From Paenibacillus polymyxa (GTDB lineage: Bacteria; Bacillota; Bacilli; Paenibacillales; Paenibacillaceae): DNA of 64,000 bases. Positions 15,676-25,588 of the stretch are shown here, piece after piece. Made by a program: the position numbers and the translations under genes. Location: the NCBI RefSeq assembly GCF_001719045.1, contig NZ_CP015423.1:4401501-4465500 (forward strand). The letters run 5' to 3'. The notes under the pieces were generated by a model that saw only the letters and a list, made by a program, of their open reading frames with translations, was not told where the DNA came from and did no database searches. How positions within the stretch are numbered: the stretch's first letter is position 1; the number at the start of each line of letters is the position of its first letter.

Positions 15676-17052
15676 ATGTATAATTCTTTAGATAAATTTT
15701 ATGATTTAGTGCAAAAGGGAACAGAGAATAATAAATGGGATTATAAAAGAGATATTCACTTAAATCCCAATAATTCTTTTGCAAATATCTTAAAGGACAT
15801 ATTAGCTTTTGCAAATAGTGGTGGTGGCTGGTTAGTTTTAGGTGTGGATGATGATTCAAGAATAATAGGGGTGGATAAAATGATTGACCCGACATCCTTA
15901 GGCCAAAAAATATTAGATATAACTGGTGAACAAATTATGTTTGATTTAAATTATTATCGTATTCATACAGACTCAGAGATAGCAGTGGGTTTATTGTATG
16001 TGTACGATTCTGAAAAGGTATTGGTATCCCCAGTAAACTTGAATAATGATAAAGGAAAGGCCATAGTCAGTGAAAATACAATCTATTATCGTAGAAACGC
16101 TAGTTCAATTAAGGCAAATAAAGATGATTTAAATAATCTTATCTATAAAATAAGTCAGATAGGTAAATATGAATTAAAAAGAGAAGATATTAATCTAATT
16201 GAACGTAAAAAGTCAGAGTATTCATTCTTTAAAAGTGAAGACGACTTTCTTAGAGGTGATTTTAAATTTAGTGCAGATACTTTTGCAGATAAGATGAATA
16301 CTATATTTCACTTTTATCAAAGTAAGTACACTAAATATGAGATTGGAATTTTATTGGGTTTTGAGTTGAATGCTATTGATGATTATTTTGAGGGTAAGAG
16401 ATTTCCTAAATTAGAGCATCTATTGCGTGCTGTTGAAATTTTTGATTTACCTCATGATTACTTTTTTCAGTCTACAATTTTGACGAACAGACCTTTCATA
16501 CAGAATCCTTTGATTACATATGTTATTTTAGAGAAAAGCGAAGACAAATTAGGATTGTATGATTATGGTTTTGGTAAAGCAGTACAAGAAATATTTTATG
16601 ATACAGCAAAAGAGTTCTCATTTTTTAAAAAATGGCTATATTCTGAAAGAGAGGATTTAAAACCTCAAGTAGATGAATGGAGTAGGTTAACCGATCGAAA
16701 TGTGATTCTCTATGAAAAATATGAAAAGTTTTTGGGATATGTCGATCTATCTGTGTACGATACATTTAAAGAGCATCTAAAAGTTCAATACTATAAGGAA
16801 TTAGAAAAAACACCTGACGAGAACGAAAGATTTTTAAATGAAAAAATCCTGACTCATTTAACAACTAGCGACACTGAATATGTGTGTAAATTCATTTCAG
16901 AATTGATTAAAAAAATTCAAATAACAGATGATAAACTATGTATTGAGTATAATTTTATATATGAAGTACAGAATCAATTGATACGTTATAGAGATTATGA
17001 TAAGCAGAATATGAGAGTGATTTTTAGTAGTGAACGATCGTTGGATGATTAA
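15676..17052 (+). CDS. AlbA_2 (Schlafen-type) domain protein with central HTH-like domain
   Basis: The product is 458 aa from ATG 15676, with AGGAGGA 5 nt upstream. Residues 8-130 fit the AlbA_2 fold shared with Schlafen proteins: NKWDYKRDIHL, the conserved ILAFANSGGGWLVLGVDDD, and IGVDKMIDP, then VSENTIYYRRNASS. Residues 195-260 look like a Cro/CI-type helix-turn-helix (KYEIGILLGFELNAIDDYFE, then LEHLLRAVEIFDLP). The C-terminal 190 residues are helical and unrecognised. AlbA_2 proteins are often found in defence islands and mobile elements; whether this one is a regulator or a nuclease is open. It is flanked on both sides by guaA 3' scars. Confidence 0.75.
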   Translation: MYNSLDKFYDLVQKGTENNKWDYKRDIHLNPNNSFANILKDILAFANSGGGWLVLGVDDDSRIIGVDKMIDPTSLGQKILDITGEQIMFDLNYYRIHTDSEIAVGLLYVYDSEKVLVSPVNLNNDKGKAIVSENTIYYRRNASSIKANKDDLNNLIYKISQIGKYELKREDINLIERKKSEYSFFKSEDDFLRGDFKFSADTFADKMNTIFHFYQSKYTKYEIGILLGFELNAIDDYFEGKRFPKLEHLLRAVEIFDLPHDYFFQSTILTNRPFIQNPLITYVILEKSEDKLGLYDYGFGKAVQEIFYDTAKEFSFFKKWLYSEREDLKPQVDEWSRLTDRNVILYEKYEKFLGYVDLSVYDTFKEHLKVQYYKELEKTPDENERFLNEKILTHLTTSDTEYVCKFISELIKKIQITDDKLCIEYNFIYEVQNQLIRYRDYDKQNMRVIFSSERSLDD

Positions 17053-17128
17053 TTAGAAATTGGTTACTAGATCTTGAAATTTCAGTTTACCTGCTCCAAG
17101 ATAAACAAAAATATAGTAAGCTTCTCTA

Positions 17129-17205
17129 TATTCCTACATTGTAGGTATCTGTGACGATATCAACGAAGTTAATAATATAAACGTATCGTATATGGTATGA
17201 CAGTC
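17129..17205 (+). pseudogene. guaA: Degenerate 3' end of guaA, copy 2
   Basis: The frame starts YSYIVGI like copy 1 (YSYTVGI at 14925), jumps over the middle, and continues INEVNNINVSYMV, matching the INEV(N/D)HxNRIVYDV part of GMP synthase. It is shorter and more decayed than copy 1 and lacks the TIEWE end. The two copies lie 2.2 kb apart in the same orientation and bracket the AlbA_2 gene. Confidence 0.6.
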
Positions 17206-17421
17206 TATTGATTGATTATCTCTATTTAACCATGGTTTAAGCAACTATATTTCAAATATGTCAATTCTCTTTGACTCGACCACACTCCAAGAAAAAACTT
17301 GTGACTACTTTACAAGTCAAACTGACCACTCTACAATTAACAATAACGATAAGATTTAGGTAGTGGTTTGTGTGTTTGAATATATGAGCTAAGTATTGTT
17401 TCTGGAGAAATTGTCAATCGA
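17206..17421 (+). other. Gene-free junction sequence
   Basis: No gene is seen between the second guaA scar and the tRNA fragment. The sequence is AT-rich like the island. Confidence 0.4.
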
Positions 17422-17477
17422 GGTAGCGCGCACCCTTGGGGTGGGTGAGGTCGTGGGTTCGAATCCCGCTACTCTGA
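17422..17477 (+). pseudogene. 3' fragment of tRNA-Pro(GGG), probable integration scar
   Basis: From the D-loop GGTAGCGCGC onwards the tRNA is complete: anticodon stem CACCC/GGGTG around TTGGGGT (anticodon GGG), variable loop, T-arm GTGGG-TTCGAAT-CCCGC, and acceptor strand TACTCTG with discriminator A. The expected 5' acceptor strand CAGAGTA and D-stem are missing; island sequence replaces them. Integrases that use tRNA genes leave just such a 3' piece at the far end of the element. The site marks the right border of the island; core genes resume directly after it. Confidence 0.75.
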
Positions 17478-17488
17478 TTTCAATCAAA

Positions 17489-17531
17489 ATGTCCTGCTGA
17501 TGCAGCTAATGCGTCGGGCGGGCATTTTTTT
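17489..17531 (+). terminator. Terminator after the tRNA-Pro fragment
   Basis: ATGTCCTGCTGATGCA pairs with TGCGTCGGGCGGGCAT, with wobbles and a small internal loop, followed by a run of seven T. It is probably the original tRNA-Pro terminator. Confidence 0.65.
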
Positions 17532-17657
17532 GGTTTGGAGCCTTGTTCACCAATTTAAATCCTTTAATGAAGCCACCTCTGCACTGGATTCGGAGGCAGA
17601 AGTGGCAACTCAACAATCGCTGGCGGAATGGTCTGCTGTTTGACTTTTTTAATTTAA

Positions 17658-18929
17658 CTATAAAGATTCCTGAAGGGTCTTGGAAGAAGTGCTGTAATCA
17701 GCATAACGGGGAAGCACAATAGTGTAGTATATTCCTACAATAACGGTACAGACCCCAACTAATAAAAACAAGAACTCAATTGAAATAAATGAAGGAAAGC
17801 TTATAGCAATGAAACCTAATGTGAGAGATTGGGACAGCATCATTAACGGATTAATCAAACCTTGCACACGTCCCATCATTTGAGGATCTACAATACGAGG
17901 AAGCCATCCTCCTATGCCAATGTTAATGAACGGAAGTATCAGTGCAATGACAAAATTGATAATCAGAAAAGCGTAGATGTGGTTAACAAATCCTAGTATG
18001 CACATACCTATTCCGGCTACCAGAACTCCCGCTGCAATCATTTGGTGTAGCTTTAGCTTGGCGGAGATGAGAGAAGCGATTAGGGTACCAAGCAACACAC
18101 CAGCTCCAAAAATAATACCTGTCCAAACCATATACTGCTCATAGTTGCCTGGAGCTAGCTTATATTTAAGAATAAACATCGGTAAAACGCTAAAACCACC
18201 ATTTAAAATACCGAACATAAAAAAGCCTGAAACCAACCAAAGCAATAGTCTGTTGCGTAATATGTAAAGAAACCCTTGTTTAAAATCGATCATGACAAGT
18301 TTGAATTTTAATTGTTTGAATTGATGTGCCCCGTTCGGAAGGCGTACTTCCTTTGGAATTTTGCAGGAACGAATAAGCAGTGCAGACACAATAAAAGAAA
18401 TAGCATCAATTAGGATGGCTCCAGTAATTCCAAAGTGCCAGTAAACGACGGCCCCCAGAGTTCCTCCAAATAACATGAAAAGACTCCCCATCATTTGATT
18501 GAGGCCTGCGGCAATAGTGTAATCATCTTCGCTTAATATTCCCTGTATAATGGCACTTTCGGCTGGGAAGAAAAATTTGGAGGCAGCACTACGAATGAAG
18601 AGGAGGGCAAATATCAAAGGAATCGAATCGATCCAAATAAAAATAAGCAAACATAAGGATAAAAAAGCGCTGATCCAGTCACAATTAACAGCAATTTTTT
18701 GTCTGTCCATCCGATCTGCCAGCACTCCAACCACGAGAAACACTACCAGCATCGGGAGCGAATACATTAACTCGGCAAGCGTTGCATAGTATGGCTGATT
18801 TGTAAACCGTTTCAACAAATAAAACATGAATGCAGTAACCCCGATAATTCCTCCCATTTGTGAGGCGAAGGTTGCCAGAAAAAACCTGACATAATTCTTG
18901 TTTCTGAGTACTTGTTTTAATCCAGTCAC
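17658..18929 (-). CDS. MFS transporter (DHA3-type exporter)
   Basis: The product is 423 aa with about 12 membrane segments. The opening LKQVLRNKNYVRFFLATFASQMG and the motif-A-like GVLADRMDRQKIAVNCD between TM2 and TM3 are typical of the DHA3 family (macrolide-efflux-like proteins). A central basic loop (HQFKQLKFKLVMIDFKQGF) divides the two halves, and GGWLPRIVDPQMMGRVQG lies in the second half. The substrate is unknown. GGGATGGAAC precedes the ATG. Its promoter (18998-19026, reverse strand) is overlapped by an inverted repeat, pointing to control by a repressor. Confidence 0.8.
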   Translation of the reverse strand: MTGLKQVLRNKNYVRFFLATFASQMGGIIGVTAFMFYLLKRFTNQPYYATLAELMYSLPMLVVFLVVGVLADRMDRQKIAVNCDWISAFLSLCLLIFIWIDSIPLIFALLFIRSAASKFFFPAESAIIQGILSEDDYTIAAGLNQMMGSLFMLFGGTLGAVVYWHFGITGAILIDAISFIVSALLIRSCKIPKEVRLPNGAHQFKQLKFKLVMIDFKQGFLYILRNRLLLWLVSGFFMFGILNGGFSVLPMFILKYKLAPGNYEQYMVWTGIIFGAGVLLGTLIASLISAKLKLHQMIAAGVLVAGIGMCILGFVNHIYAFLIINFVIALILPFINIGIGGWLPRIVDPQMMGRVQGLINPLMMLSQSLTLGFIAISFPSFISIEFLFLLVGVCTVIVGIYYTIVLPRYADYSTSSKTLQESL

Positions 18930-18997
18930 AGTTCCATCCCTTTCGCTTTCAAAGCGGTTTTTAGATGCCTATTAAAATAATAGTGAAAAGTAGGAAT

Positions 18998-19029
18998 ATT
19001 GTACAGAAAAGTGACTTTAATGTCACTTT
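18998..19029 (-). promoter_or_regulatory. MFS gene promoter overlapped by an 8-6-8 palindrome
   Basis: On the reverse strand GTGACA (19026-19021), 17 nt, TACAAT (19003-18998) forms a good sigma-A promoter. The dyad AAAGTGAC-6-GTCACTTT (19008-19029) covers the -35 and spacer. This is the expected layout of a TetR- or MarR-type operator. The regulator gene is not adjacent. Confidence 0.55.
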
Positions 19030-19593
19030 AAGTTTGAATTTGCATCGTATCAGACCCTCTGCCTTTTAAATTCTGCTGTTAACGATAATCATAGTGGGGT
19101 GGACTGGGGAGTTGTTTTCAAAATGGTTTGGCGTAGTATGAGGAGCAATATAAACTTAAGTAACCAGGTGTTTGATTCCTGACTTACAAATGGGTGTCAG
19201 TCTCCAATGTTAATTAAGCTAAATCCTCGCCATTTGTGGCAATTACTTTTTTATACCAGTCAAAGCTCTTCTTCTTTTTGTGGAATGGCTTGTTTTAATT
19301 GTCCGATATGTTATCTGAAATAATCCATACGGTAATTGTCTATAATGGGAGGGAGAATTACAGAATAGCCCGATTCATCTCATTTACGCATGGATATGTT
19401 GAGAAAAAGGAAATGCTCATAGCTAGAAAACTTTATACAATGGAAGAGGAATAAGAATTGTGAAATTCGACTTTTGATGAAGGATTTCATATAATGTGAG
19501 CATATTGTGAACAACTTAAATTGAAGACTTAATAAAAAAATGAAAATGATTTCCGTCCAGCTATGAATTTCAAAATTTGACGGAGGGAACGAG
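19030..19593 (+). other. Long upstream region of odhAB
   Basis: No gene is seen in these 564 nt. A candidate odhA promoter is TTCGAC (19466-19471), 18 nt, TATAAT (19490-19495). No other conserved structure was recognised. Confidence 0.45.
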
Positions 19594-22485
19594 ATGACAA
19601 TGGAAGAGAGCAGCAGACAGGTACCTTGGCAGTCGTATTATGGACCTAATCTAGGTTATGTGCAGGACCAGTATGAAAAGTATGTAGCGGACCCCGGAAC
19701 GGTTGATCCGGCTTACCGCGAGCTGTTTGATCAATGGGGTGAGCCGCCACAATCCGAATATTCGGCTGCTTCCATGATAGACAACAAATTGCAAGGCCCC
19801 CCCACAAGTGCTTTGGGGCACCTTGATTCAAACACATTACAGAAAGCGGTTACAGCGGGGAAAATGGTGTGGAATATCCGTGAATATGGACATTTAGCCG
19901 CCCAGATTGATCCGCTGGGACTGGATGCAGAGCAGGATACACGCTTGCTTAATCCAGCATCTTACGGTTTAACTGAACAAGACTTGAAGGCTTTTCCAGC
20001 CTCTTTAATATGGGATAACGCTCCTGCGGGAACACTTAACGGATGGGAAGCCATTCAACGGTTACGTGTAGCATACACAGGACCGATTGCCTATGAATTT
20101 AGTCATATTCACAACGAGGAGGAACGCCGCTGGCTGAACAGCTATGCAGAATCTGGCTGGTCCTCCAAGCCACTTACAACACAGGAACGCAAGTCGTTGC
20201 TAGGCAGATTGGTAGAAGTAGAACAGTTCGAAGAGTTTTTGCATAAAACATTCGTCGGACAGAAACGTTTTTCCATCGAGGGTAATGATGTGCTTGTCCC
20301 TGTTCTCGACGAGATTATTCGTCTAACGACAAATGCAGGAGCAAGTCATGTCCTGATGGGTATGGCGCATCGCGGCCGTTTGAATGTACTGGCTCATGTG
20401 CTGGGCAAGCCTTACAGTAAAATTTTCTCTGAATTTCATCATTCGCCGAATAAGGATTTGATCCCATCGGAAGGTTCCACGGGAATTAACTACGGCTGGA
20501 CTGGAGATGTGAAATATCATCTGGGTGCTGATCGTTTTGTAAAAGATGGGGGAGCAGTGCAAGCCCGTCTGACATTGGCGAATAACCCGAGTCACCTGGA
20601 ATATGTAAATCCGGTAGTACAAGGATTTTCACGAGCTGCACAGGAAGACCGCAGTGAGGCTGGTTATCCGAAGCTGGATGTGAGCAAGGCAGCTACAATT
20701 ATTATGCATGGTGATGCGGCTTTCCCAGGTGAAGGTATCGTGGCAGAATCACTTAATTTCACAAATTTGCGTGGCTTCCGTAATGGCGGCACGGTCCATA
20801 TTATTGTGAATAATCGTCTGGGTTTTACAACGGAAAGTGTCGATTCCCGTTCGACCCGTTATGCCAGTGATCTGGCTAAAGGCTATGAAATTCCAATTGT
20901 ACATGTGAACGCGGATAATCCTGAAGCCTGTATTGCAGCAGCTCGTATGGCTGGCGAATACCGCAATCGTTTCAAGAAGGATTTTCTGATTGATCTGATT
21001 GGTTACCGTCGTTATGGTCACAATGAATCCGATGACCCGGAAACGACACAACCGCTGGTATATCGTAAGGTGAAGAATCATCCGACGGTGAGCAAATTAT
21101 ATGCTCAAAAGCTGATGAAGCAGGGGGTTGTGGATGAAGAGTTTAGTGCCGGTCTCATTGAAAAGGTCCAAAACAGACTGAAGGAAGCGCATGAGCATGT
21201 GAAGAATCAACCGGAACAAGAGCCGGAAATGAGTCCTGTGAAGGCGAAAAAGAATCAGAATTCTATGGTACGTACTGCAGTGGAATTGAAAAAGCTGCGC
21301 CAAATCAATGAAAACTTACTCAAATGGCCACAGGCTTTTCATGTATATCCGAAGCTGGATCGAATTTTACAGCGTAGAAAAACCGCTCTGAACGAAGGGG
21401 AAAAGGTAGATTGGAGCTTGGCGGAGACGCTGGCTTTGGCCACCATTCTTGCAGACGGCAAGCCTATTCGTATGACAGGTCAGGATGCGGAGCGAGCTAC
21501 ATTTGCTCACCGTAACCTTGTGCTGCATGAGCCTGAAACAGGCCGTACACATTGCCCGTTGCATACATTGCCGGAAGCACGTGCTTCATTCAGTATTCAT
21601 AACAGTCCATTGTCTGAGGCATCTGTCCTCGGCTTTGAATATGGCTATAACGTGTATTCTCCTGAAACGTTAGTGATTTGGGAAGCACAATTCGGCGATT
21701 TTGCTAACTGTGCACAGGTTATTTTTGACCAATTCATCTCCGCAGGCCGTGCCAAATGGAGACAGAAATCGAGTCTAGTGATGCTGTTACCGCATGGTAG
21801 CGAAGGACAAGGACCAGAGCATACAAGCGCACGTCTGGAGCGTTTTCTCCAGTTGTCCGCACAAAATAACTGGACTGTCGCTAATTTGAGCAGTGCCTCA
21901 CAGTATTTCCATCTGCTGCGCCGTCAGGCTGCATTAAGCGAAAGTGAGGAAGCCCGCCCGCTTGTGATGATGTCGCCGAAGAGCCTGATTCGTAATAATC
22001 GTGTCGCTTCGCCTGCTTCTGAATTCAGCGAAGGAGCGTTCCGTCCTGTGTTGGAACAGCCTGGTCTGGGTGCACGTCCGGATCGTGTAGAGCGCATTGT
22101 ACTGTGCAGTGGCAAGATTGCCATTGATCTCGAAGAAGCATTGGAAAAGGATAAGAATGAGGCAGAAGAGCGTCTGCATATTATTCGTGTGGAGCAGCTA
22201 TACCCTTTCCCGGAAGAAGAAATTCGGAATATTTTCGGTCGCTTCCCGCATGTTAAGGAGTTCGTATGGGCTCAGGAAGAACCTAAAAATATGGGGGCTT
22301 GGAGTTACATTGAACCTCGTCTGCGGAATGTTGTGCCACAGGGAGCGGAAATTCGTTACGCAGGCAGACCAGATCGTTCAAGCCCGGCCAGCGGTTATCA
22401 GCAAGTACACAGCCTAGAACAACAGCGAATTATTCAATCGGCGTTGAAGCAGGATTCCAAAAACAATATTACACTTGGGAGGTAG
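19594..22485 (+). CDS. odhA: 2-oxoglutarate dehydrogenase E1 component
   Basis: The product is 963 aa, the size expected for Bacillus-type OdhA. It decarboxylates 2-oxoglutarate using thiamine diphosphate and passes the succinyl group to the E2 lipoyl arm (TCA cycle). Diagnostic segments are the N-terminal [20 protein letters not shown], the substrate-site [16 protein letters not shown], the ThDP motif around [13 protein letters not shown]...[17 protein letters not shown], and [20 protein letters not shown] in the C-terminal transketolase-like part. GGAGGG lies 9 nt before ATG. odhB follows after 5 nt, so the genes form one operon; the E3 gene is not nearby. Confidence 0.97.
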   Translation: MTMEESSRQVPWQSYYGPNLGYVQDQYEKYVADPGTVDPAYRELFDQWGEPPQSEYSAASMIDNKLQGPPTSALGHLDSNTLQKAVTAGKMVWNIREYGHLAAQIDPLGLDAEQDTRLLNPASYGLTEQDLKAFPASLIWDNAPAGTLNGWEAIQRLRVAYTGPIAYEFSHIHNEEERRWLNSYAESGWSSKPLTTQERKSLLGRLVEVEQFEEFLHKTFVGQKRFSIEGNDVLVPVLDEIIRLTTNAGASHVLMGMAHRGRLNVLAHVLGKPYSKIFSEFHHSPNKDLIPSEGSTGINYGWTGDVKYHLGADRFVKDGGAVQARLTLANNPSHLEYVNPVVQGFSRAAQEDRSEAGYPKLDVSKAATIIMHGDAAFPGEGIVAESLNFTNLRGFRNGGTVHIIVNNRLGFTTESVDSRSTRYASDLAKGYEIPIVHVNADNPEACIAAARMAGEYRNRFKKDFLIDLIGYRRYGHNESDDPETTQPLVYRKVKNHPTVSKLYAQKLMKQGVVDEEFSAGLIEKVQNRLKEAHEHVKNQPEQEPEMSPVKAKKNQNSMVRTAVELKKLRQINENLLKWPQAFHVYPKLDRILQRRKTALNEGEKVDWSLAETLALATILADGKPIRMTGQDAERATFAHRNLVLHEPETGRTHCPLHTLPEARASFSIHNSPLSEASVLGFEYGYNVYSPETLVIWEAQFGDFANCAQVIFDQFISAGRAKWRQKSSLVMLLPHGSEGQGPEHTSARLERFLQLSAQNNWTVANLSSASQYFHLLRRQAALSESEEARPLVMMSPKSLIRNNRVASPASEFSEGAFRPVLEQPGLGARPDRVERIVLCSGKIAIDLEEALEKDKNEAEERLHIIRVEQLYPFPEEEIRNIFGRFPHVKEFVWAQEEPKNMGAWSYIEPRLRNVVPQGAEIRYAGRPDRSSPASGYQQVHSLEQQRIIQSALKQDSKNNITLGR

Positions 22486-22490
22486 CGGCT

Positions 22491-23789
22491 GTGAGCGATA
22501 TTATAGTGCCAGCAATGGGAGAATCCATCACGGAAGGAACAATTTCCAAATGGCTTGTGAAGGAAGGGGATTCCGTAGGACAGGGAGATGTTCTACTGGA
22601 GCTGGAAACCGATAAGGTCAATCTGGAAATTAGTGCGGAAGAAGCAGGTGTGGTCCAGAAAATCCTTCGTCAGGAGGGAGATACTGTGGTCATCGGTGAA
22701 GCTGTTGGCTTGATCGGAAGCGGCAGTGGTGGTGCGGAATCAACCGGTGCTGGAGAAGTTGCAGCGACTCAAGCGCCTGAAGCACCGTCCGTAGCGACTT
22801 CACCGTCTTCCGTAGAAGGCGGCGGTAAAGCTGAAGAAAAGTCTGCACCGCCTATTTCATCGAATGGCGACGGGAATGGCCAGACGGCATCACCATCCGC
22901 CCGGAAGTTGGCGCGTGAGCGCGGGATTGATCTTGAGCAGGTACAGGGAAAGGACCCGCTCGGACGTGTTTTCCAGGAGGACGTAAAAACGCATAACAGC
23001 TCTGAAGTGTCACGTGCAGCATTTGTACCTGCGTCTCCCGCTACTAGCAAGCCTGCGCCTCCGTCTCCAGCACAAACGGAGTACAGCAAGCCTGTGGAAC
23101 GCCAGCGGATGTCTCGGCGCAGAGCGACGATCGCTAAGCGTCTTGTTGAAGCACAGCAAACAGCTGCCATGCTCACCACTTTTAATGAAGTGGATATGAC
23201 CGCCATTCTCGATGTGCGTAAACGCCGTAAAGATAAGTTTAAGGAAAAACATGATGTAGGCTTGGGTTTTATGTCCTTCTTTACAAAGGCAGTGGTTGGT
23301 GCACTCAAGCGCTTCCCTACCGTGAATGCAGAGATTAATGGCGATGATATCGTACTGAAAAAATACTATGATATCGGGATCGCTGTATCTGCCAAGGAAG
23401 GTTTGGTCGTGCCAGTTGTGCGGGATGCCGATCGTCTTGGCTTTGCTGAGATCGAGAAAAGTATTGCAGATTTGGCTGGCAAAGCACGCTCCAATTCGCT
23501 TTCTCTGGCCGACTTGCAAGGAGGAACGTTTACTATAACCAATGGAGGTATTTTCGGCTCCCTGCTGTCTACGCCAATTCTCAATACGCCGCAAGTGGGT
23601 ATTTTGGGCATGCATAAGATCCAACTTCGCCCGATTGCCATCGACGAGGAACGCATGGAAAATCGTCCGATGATGTATATCGCGTTGTCCTACGATCACC
23701 GGATTATTGATGGTAGCGAGGCGGTTCGTTTCCTGGTAACGGTCAAAGAATTGCTGGAAGATCCGGAATCATTGTTACTCGAAGGATAA
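22491..23789 (+). CDS. odhB: Dihydrolipoamide succinyltransferase (2-oxoglutarate dehydrogenase E2)
   Basis: The product is 432 aa from GTG 22491, with GGGAGGT inside the end of odhA. Domains in order: lipoyl domain (residues 1-75, with the lipoylated Lys in LETDKVNLE), an Ala/Pro/Ser-rich linker, the peripheral-subunit binding domain ([20 protein letters not shown]), a second linker, and the acyltransferase domain ending in the catalytic [31 protein letters not shown] is typical of the succinyltransferase branch. It forms the core of the 2-oxoglutarate dehydrogenase complex. A terminator follows at 23830. Confidence 0.97.
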   Translation: MSDIIVPAMGESITEGTISKWLVKEGDSVGQGDVLLELETDKVNLEISAEEAGVVQKILRQEGDTVVIGEAVGLIGSGSGGAESTGAGEVAATQAPEAPSVATSPSSVEGGGKAEEKSAPPISSNGDGNGQTASPSARKLARERGIDLEQVQGKDPLGRVFQEDVKTHNSSEVSRAAFVPASPATSKPAPPSPAQTEYSKPVERQRMSRRRATIAKRLVEAQQTAAMLTTFNEVDMTAILDVRKRRKDKFKEKHDVGLGFMSFFTKAVVGALKRFPTVNAEINGDDIVLKKYYDIGIAVSAKEGLVVPVVRDADRLGFAEIEKSIADLAGKARSNSLSLADLQGGTFTITNGGIFGSLLSTPILNTPQVGILGMHKIQLRPIAIDEERMENRPMMYIALSYDHRIIDGSEAVRFLVTVKELLEDPESLLLEG

Positions 23790-23829
23790 AATAAATCGGG
23801 CAAGTGTATCTCCCCTTTACGTGTATGAC

Positions 23830-23860
23830 AAAAGCAGACTCTTGCGAGTCTGCTTTTTTT
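23830..23860 (+). terminator. odhAB terminator
   Basis: AAAAGCAGACTC and GAGTCTGC pair around TTGC, followed by eight T. Confidence 0.9.
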
Positions 23861-23928
23861 CCTGCATAGTTATAACATAAGGCAACTGACATTACAGGCA
23901 GTAAATGTAGAGAAGGGCGGGAACTGTT

Positions 23929-24459
23929 TTGGACAAAGACTTGCGCTATCCGATAGGATCATTCGTTGTTCCAGATACCATTACAAAAGAACAGCTTATC
24001 GCATGGATTCACGACATTGCTGAATTGCCTGCACAGCTGCGTCAGGCGGTCGAAGGACTGTATGAGCAGCAGCTCAATACGCCTTATCGCGAAGGGGGCT
24101 GGACGATTCGGCAGGTAGTTCATCATGTGGCAGATAGCCATATGAACAGCTATATCCGTTTTAAGCTGGCACTGACGGAGGATACGCCGACGATCAAGCC
24201 ATATGATGAGGGGCGTTGGGCCGAAATACCAGACGCCAGGGAGCTTCCACTGGAACCTTCGTTGCAATTGCTGGAAGGACTGCATGAACGGTGGGTGACC
24301 GTGTTACGATCGTTGGGAGAGGATCAGCTACACCGAACATTTATTCATCCTGAATCGGGCCAGACGATCCGCCTGGAACGAAACATCGGCATCTATGCCT
24401 GGCATGGCAAGCATCACACAGCTCATATTACTTCCCTGAGAGAACGGAATGCATGGTGA
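23929..24459 (+). CDS. YfiT/DinB-family putative bacillithiol transferase
   Basis: The product is 176 aa from TTG 23929, after GAAGGGCGGG. It fits the DinB four-helix metal-dependent fold of the YfiT/BstA group. The metal-binding histidines are visible: [20 protein letters not shown] in helix 2 and the C-terminal [14 protein letters not shown]. The family signature [16 protein letters not shown], and the opening DLRYPIGSF, are typical for YfiT. Relatives transfer bacillithiol to electrophilic toxins such as fosfomycin-like compounds; the substrate here is unknown. It is monocistronic between two terminators. Confidence 0.85.
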   Translation: MDKDLRYPIGSFVVPDTITKEQLIAWIHDIAELPAQLRQAVEGLYEQQLNTPYREGGWTIRQVVHHVADSHMNSYIRFKLALTEDTPTIKPYDEGRWAEIPDARELPLEPSLQLLEGLHERWVTVLRSLGEDQLHRTFIHPESGQTIRLERNIGIYAWHGKHHTAHITSLRERNAW

Positions 24460-24494
24460 TTTTTAAAACTATATCCAAATGAATATAAGGGAAT

Positions 24495-24547
24495 AAAAAA
24501 GAAACCTTCAATCCCACGTTAATCGTGGTTTTTAAAGGTTTCTTTTC
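24495..24547. terminator. Bidirectional terminator
   Basis: AAAAAAGAAACCTT pairs with AAGGTTTCTTTT around an inner CCACG/CGTGG hairpin. A- and T-runs on both sides serve the convergent yfiT-like and lipase genes. Confidence 0.8.
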
Positions 24548-24555
24548 TTATTTCC

Positions 24556-25563
24556 TCACAAGGTTGATGACTTGGACGAGGTTGAATGTCCAGGTGCCTC
24601 GGAGTCTCCAGTCAATGCGGAAACAGAGGTCACCCCTGTGTTAACATGACGGTCGAGCCAGTCCACGATGTCACTCATCACCTCGTCGCGGTTTGTTTCA
24701 TGAAGCATCTCATGGCGACCGTCAGGATAGAGGCGGTATTCGATGTCCTGAAGCTCTAAGCTTCGATACATTTCCACTAGTGACAACACACCTTTACCGA
24801 ACAAACCCACTGGATCACGATCCCCGGCAAAAATATAAACTGGCAGTTTGGGATTGATGTGTTTCAGCGAGGAAGGCCAGTGGATTTCTTGTAATAGCCT
24901 GAAAAAATCCAGAAAAAAGCCTGTCGTACATATAGCTCCACATAATGGGTCGTGCACGAATTGATCTACTTCCTCAGGATCACGGGACAGCCAGTCGAAC
25001 GCCGTACGCACCGGACGGAAGGCACGGTTAAAGCCACCAAAGACCATAGCGTTGAGCAGCATGCTGCGATGATCCATTCCTTGCAGTTTGGCTTGCAGTA
25101 GAGCAACTTGCTCTCCGAGTTTTAGGAGACCACGTCGTCCGTTGGTTCCCGATAAAATAAACCCGTGATACGTTTGCCGATCATCATACATAATTTTCTG
25201 GGTTAAAAAGGACCCCATGCTGTGACCCAGCAAAAAACGAGACTGATCAGGGAATTCCTTAGCCGCAATTTCGCCTAGCTCCAGCATGCCGTCTGCCATT
25301 CGATTAAACGCATTAGCTCCCGGCATACCCAGCTTATCAGGATCACCAGCCGTGCGCCCGTGACCGATATGATCGTTGGCATACACGCCATAACCGCAAG
25401 CAGTAAGTTTTTCGGCCAGTCGGATGTAGCGATAGGACGTCTCGCACATACCATGCGAAATTTGAACAATCCCCTTAATGGGCAAATTCTGATCAGGCAG
25501 CCAGCGGTAGGCAAAAAGCTCTGTTCCGTCATTTTCAGCGATGGTGAAGGTGTATTCCCGCAT
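24556..25563 (-). CDS. Alpha/beta hydrolase, monoacylglycerol lipase/lysophospholipase type
   Basis: The product is 335 aa. The start MREYTFTIAENDGTELFAYRWLP and the segment GIVQISHGMCETSYRYIRLAEKL are typical of serine aminopeptidase/lysophospholipase-like hydrolases. The nucleophile elbow is GHSMGS, the acid lies in FAGDRDPVG, and the His in DGRHEMLHETN. It is probably a cytosolic lipase for monoacylglycerol or lysophospholipid (YtpA/PldB-like). A short Ser/Thr-rich tail (SSKSSTL) is unusual but harmless. It is 25 nt downstream of manA on the same strand and likely shares its transcript. Confidence 0.85.
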   Translation of the reverse strand: MREYTFTIAENDGTELFAYRWLPDQNLPIKGIVQISHGMCETSYRYIRLAEKLTACGYGVYANDHIGHGRTAGDPDKLGMPGANAFNRMADGMLELGEIAAKEFPDQSRFLLGHSMGSFLTQKIMYDDRQTYHGFILSGTNGRRGLLKLGEQVALLQAKLQGMDHRSMLLNAMVFGGFNRAFRPVRTAFDWLSRDPEEVDQFVHDPLCGAICTTGFFLDFFRLLQEIHWPSSLKHINPKLPVYIFAGDRDPVGLFGKGVLSLVEMYRSLELQDIEYRLYPDGRHEMLHETNRDEVMSDIVDWLDRHVNTGVTSVSALTGDSEAPGHSTSSKSSTL

Positions 25564-25588
25564 AATTAGACATCACATCCTTTAAGCA

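Noticed and set aside
19086..19098. CGATAATCATAG, Fur-like half site in the odhA upstream region
   Set aside because: Only one half matches the consensus and it is far from the candidate odhA promoter.
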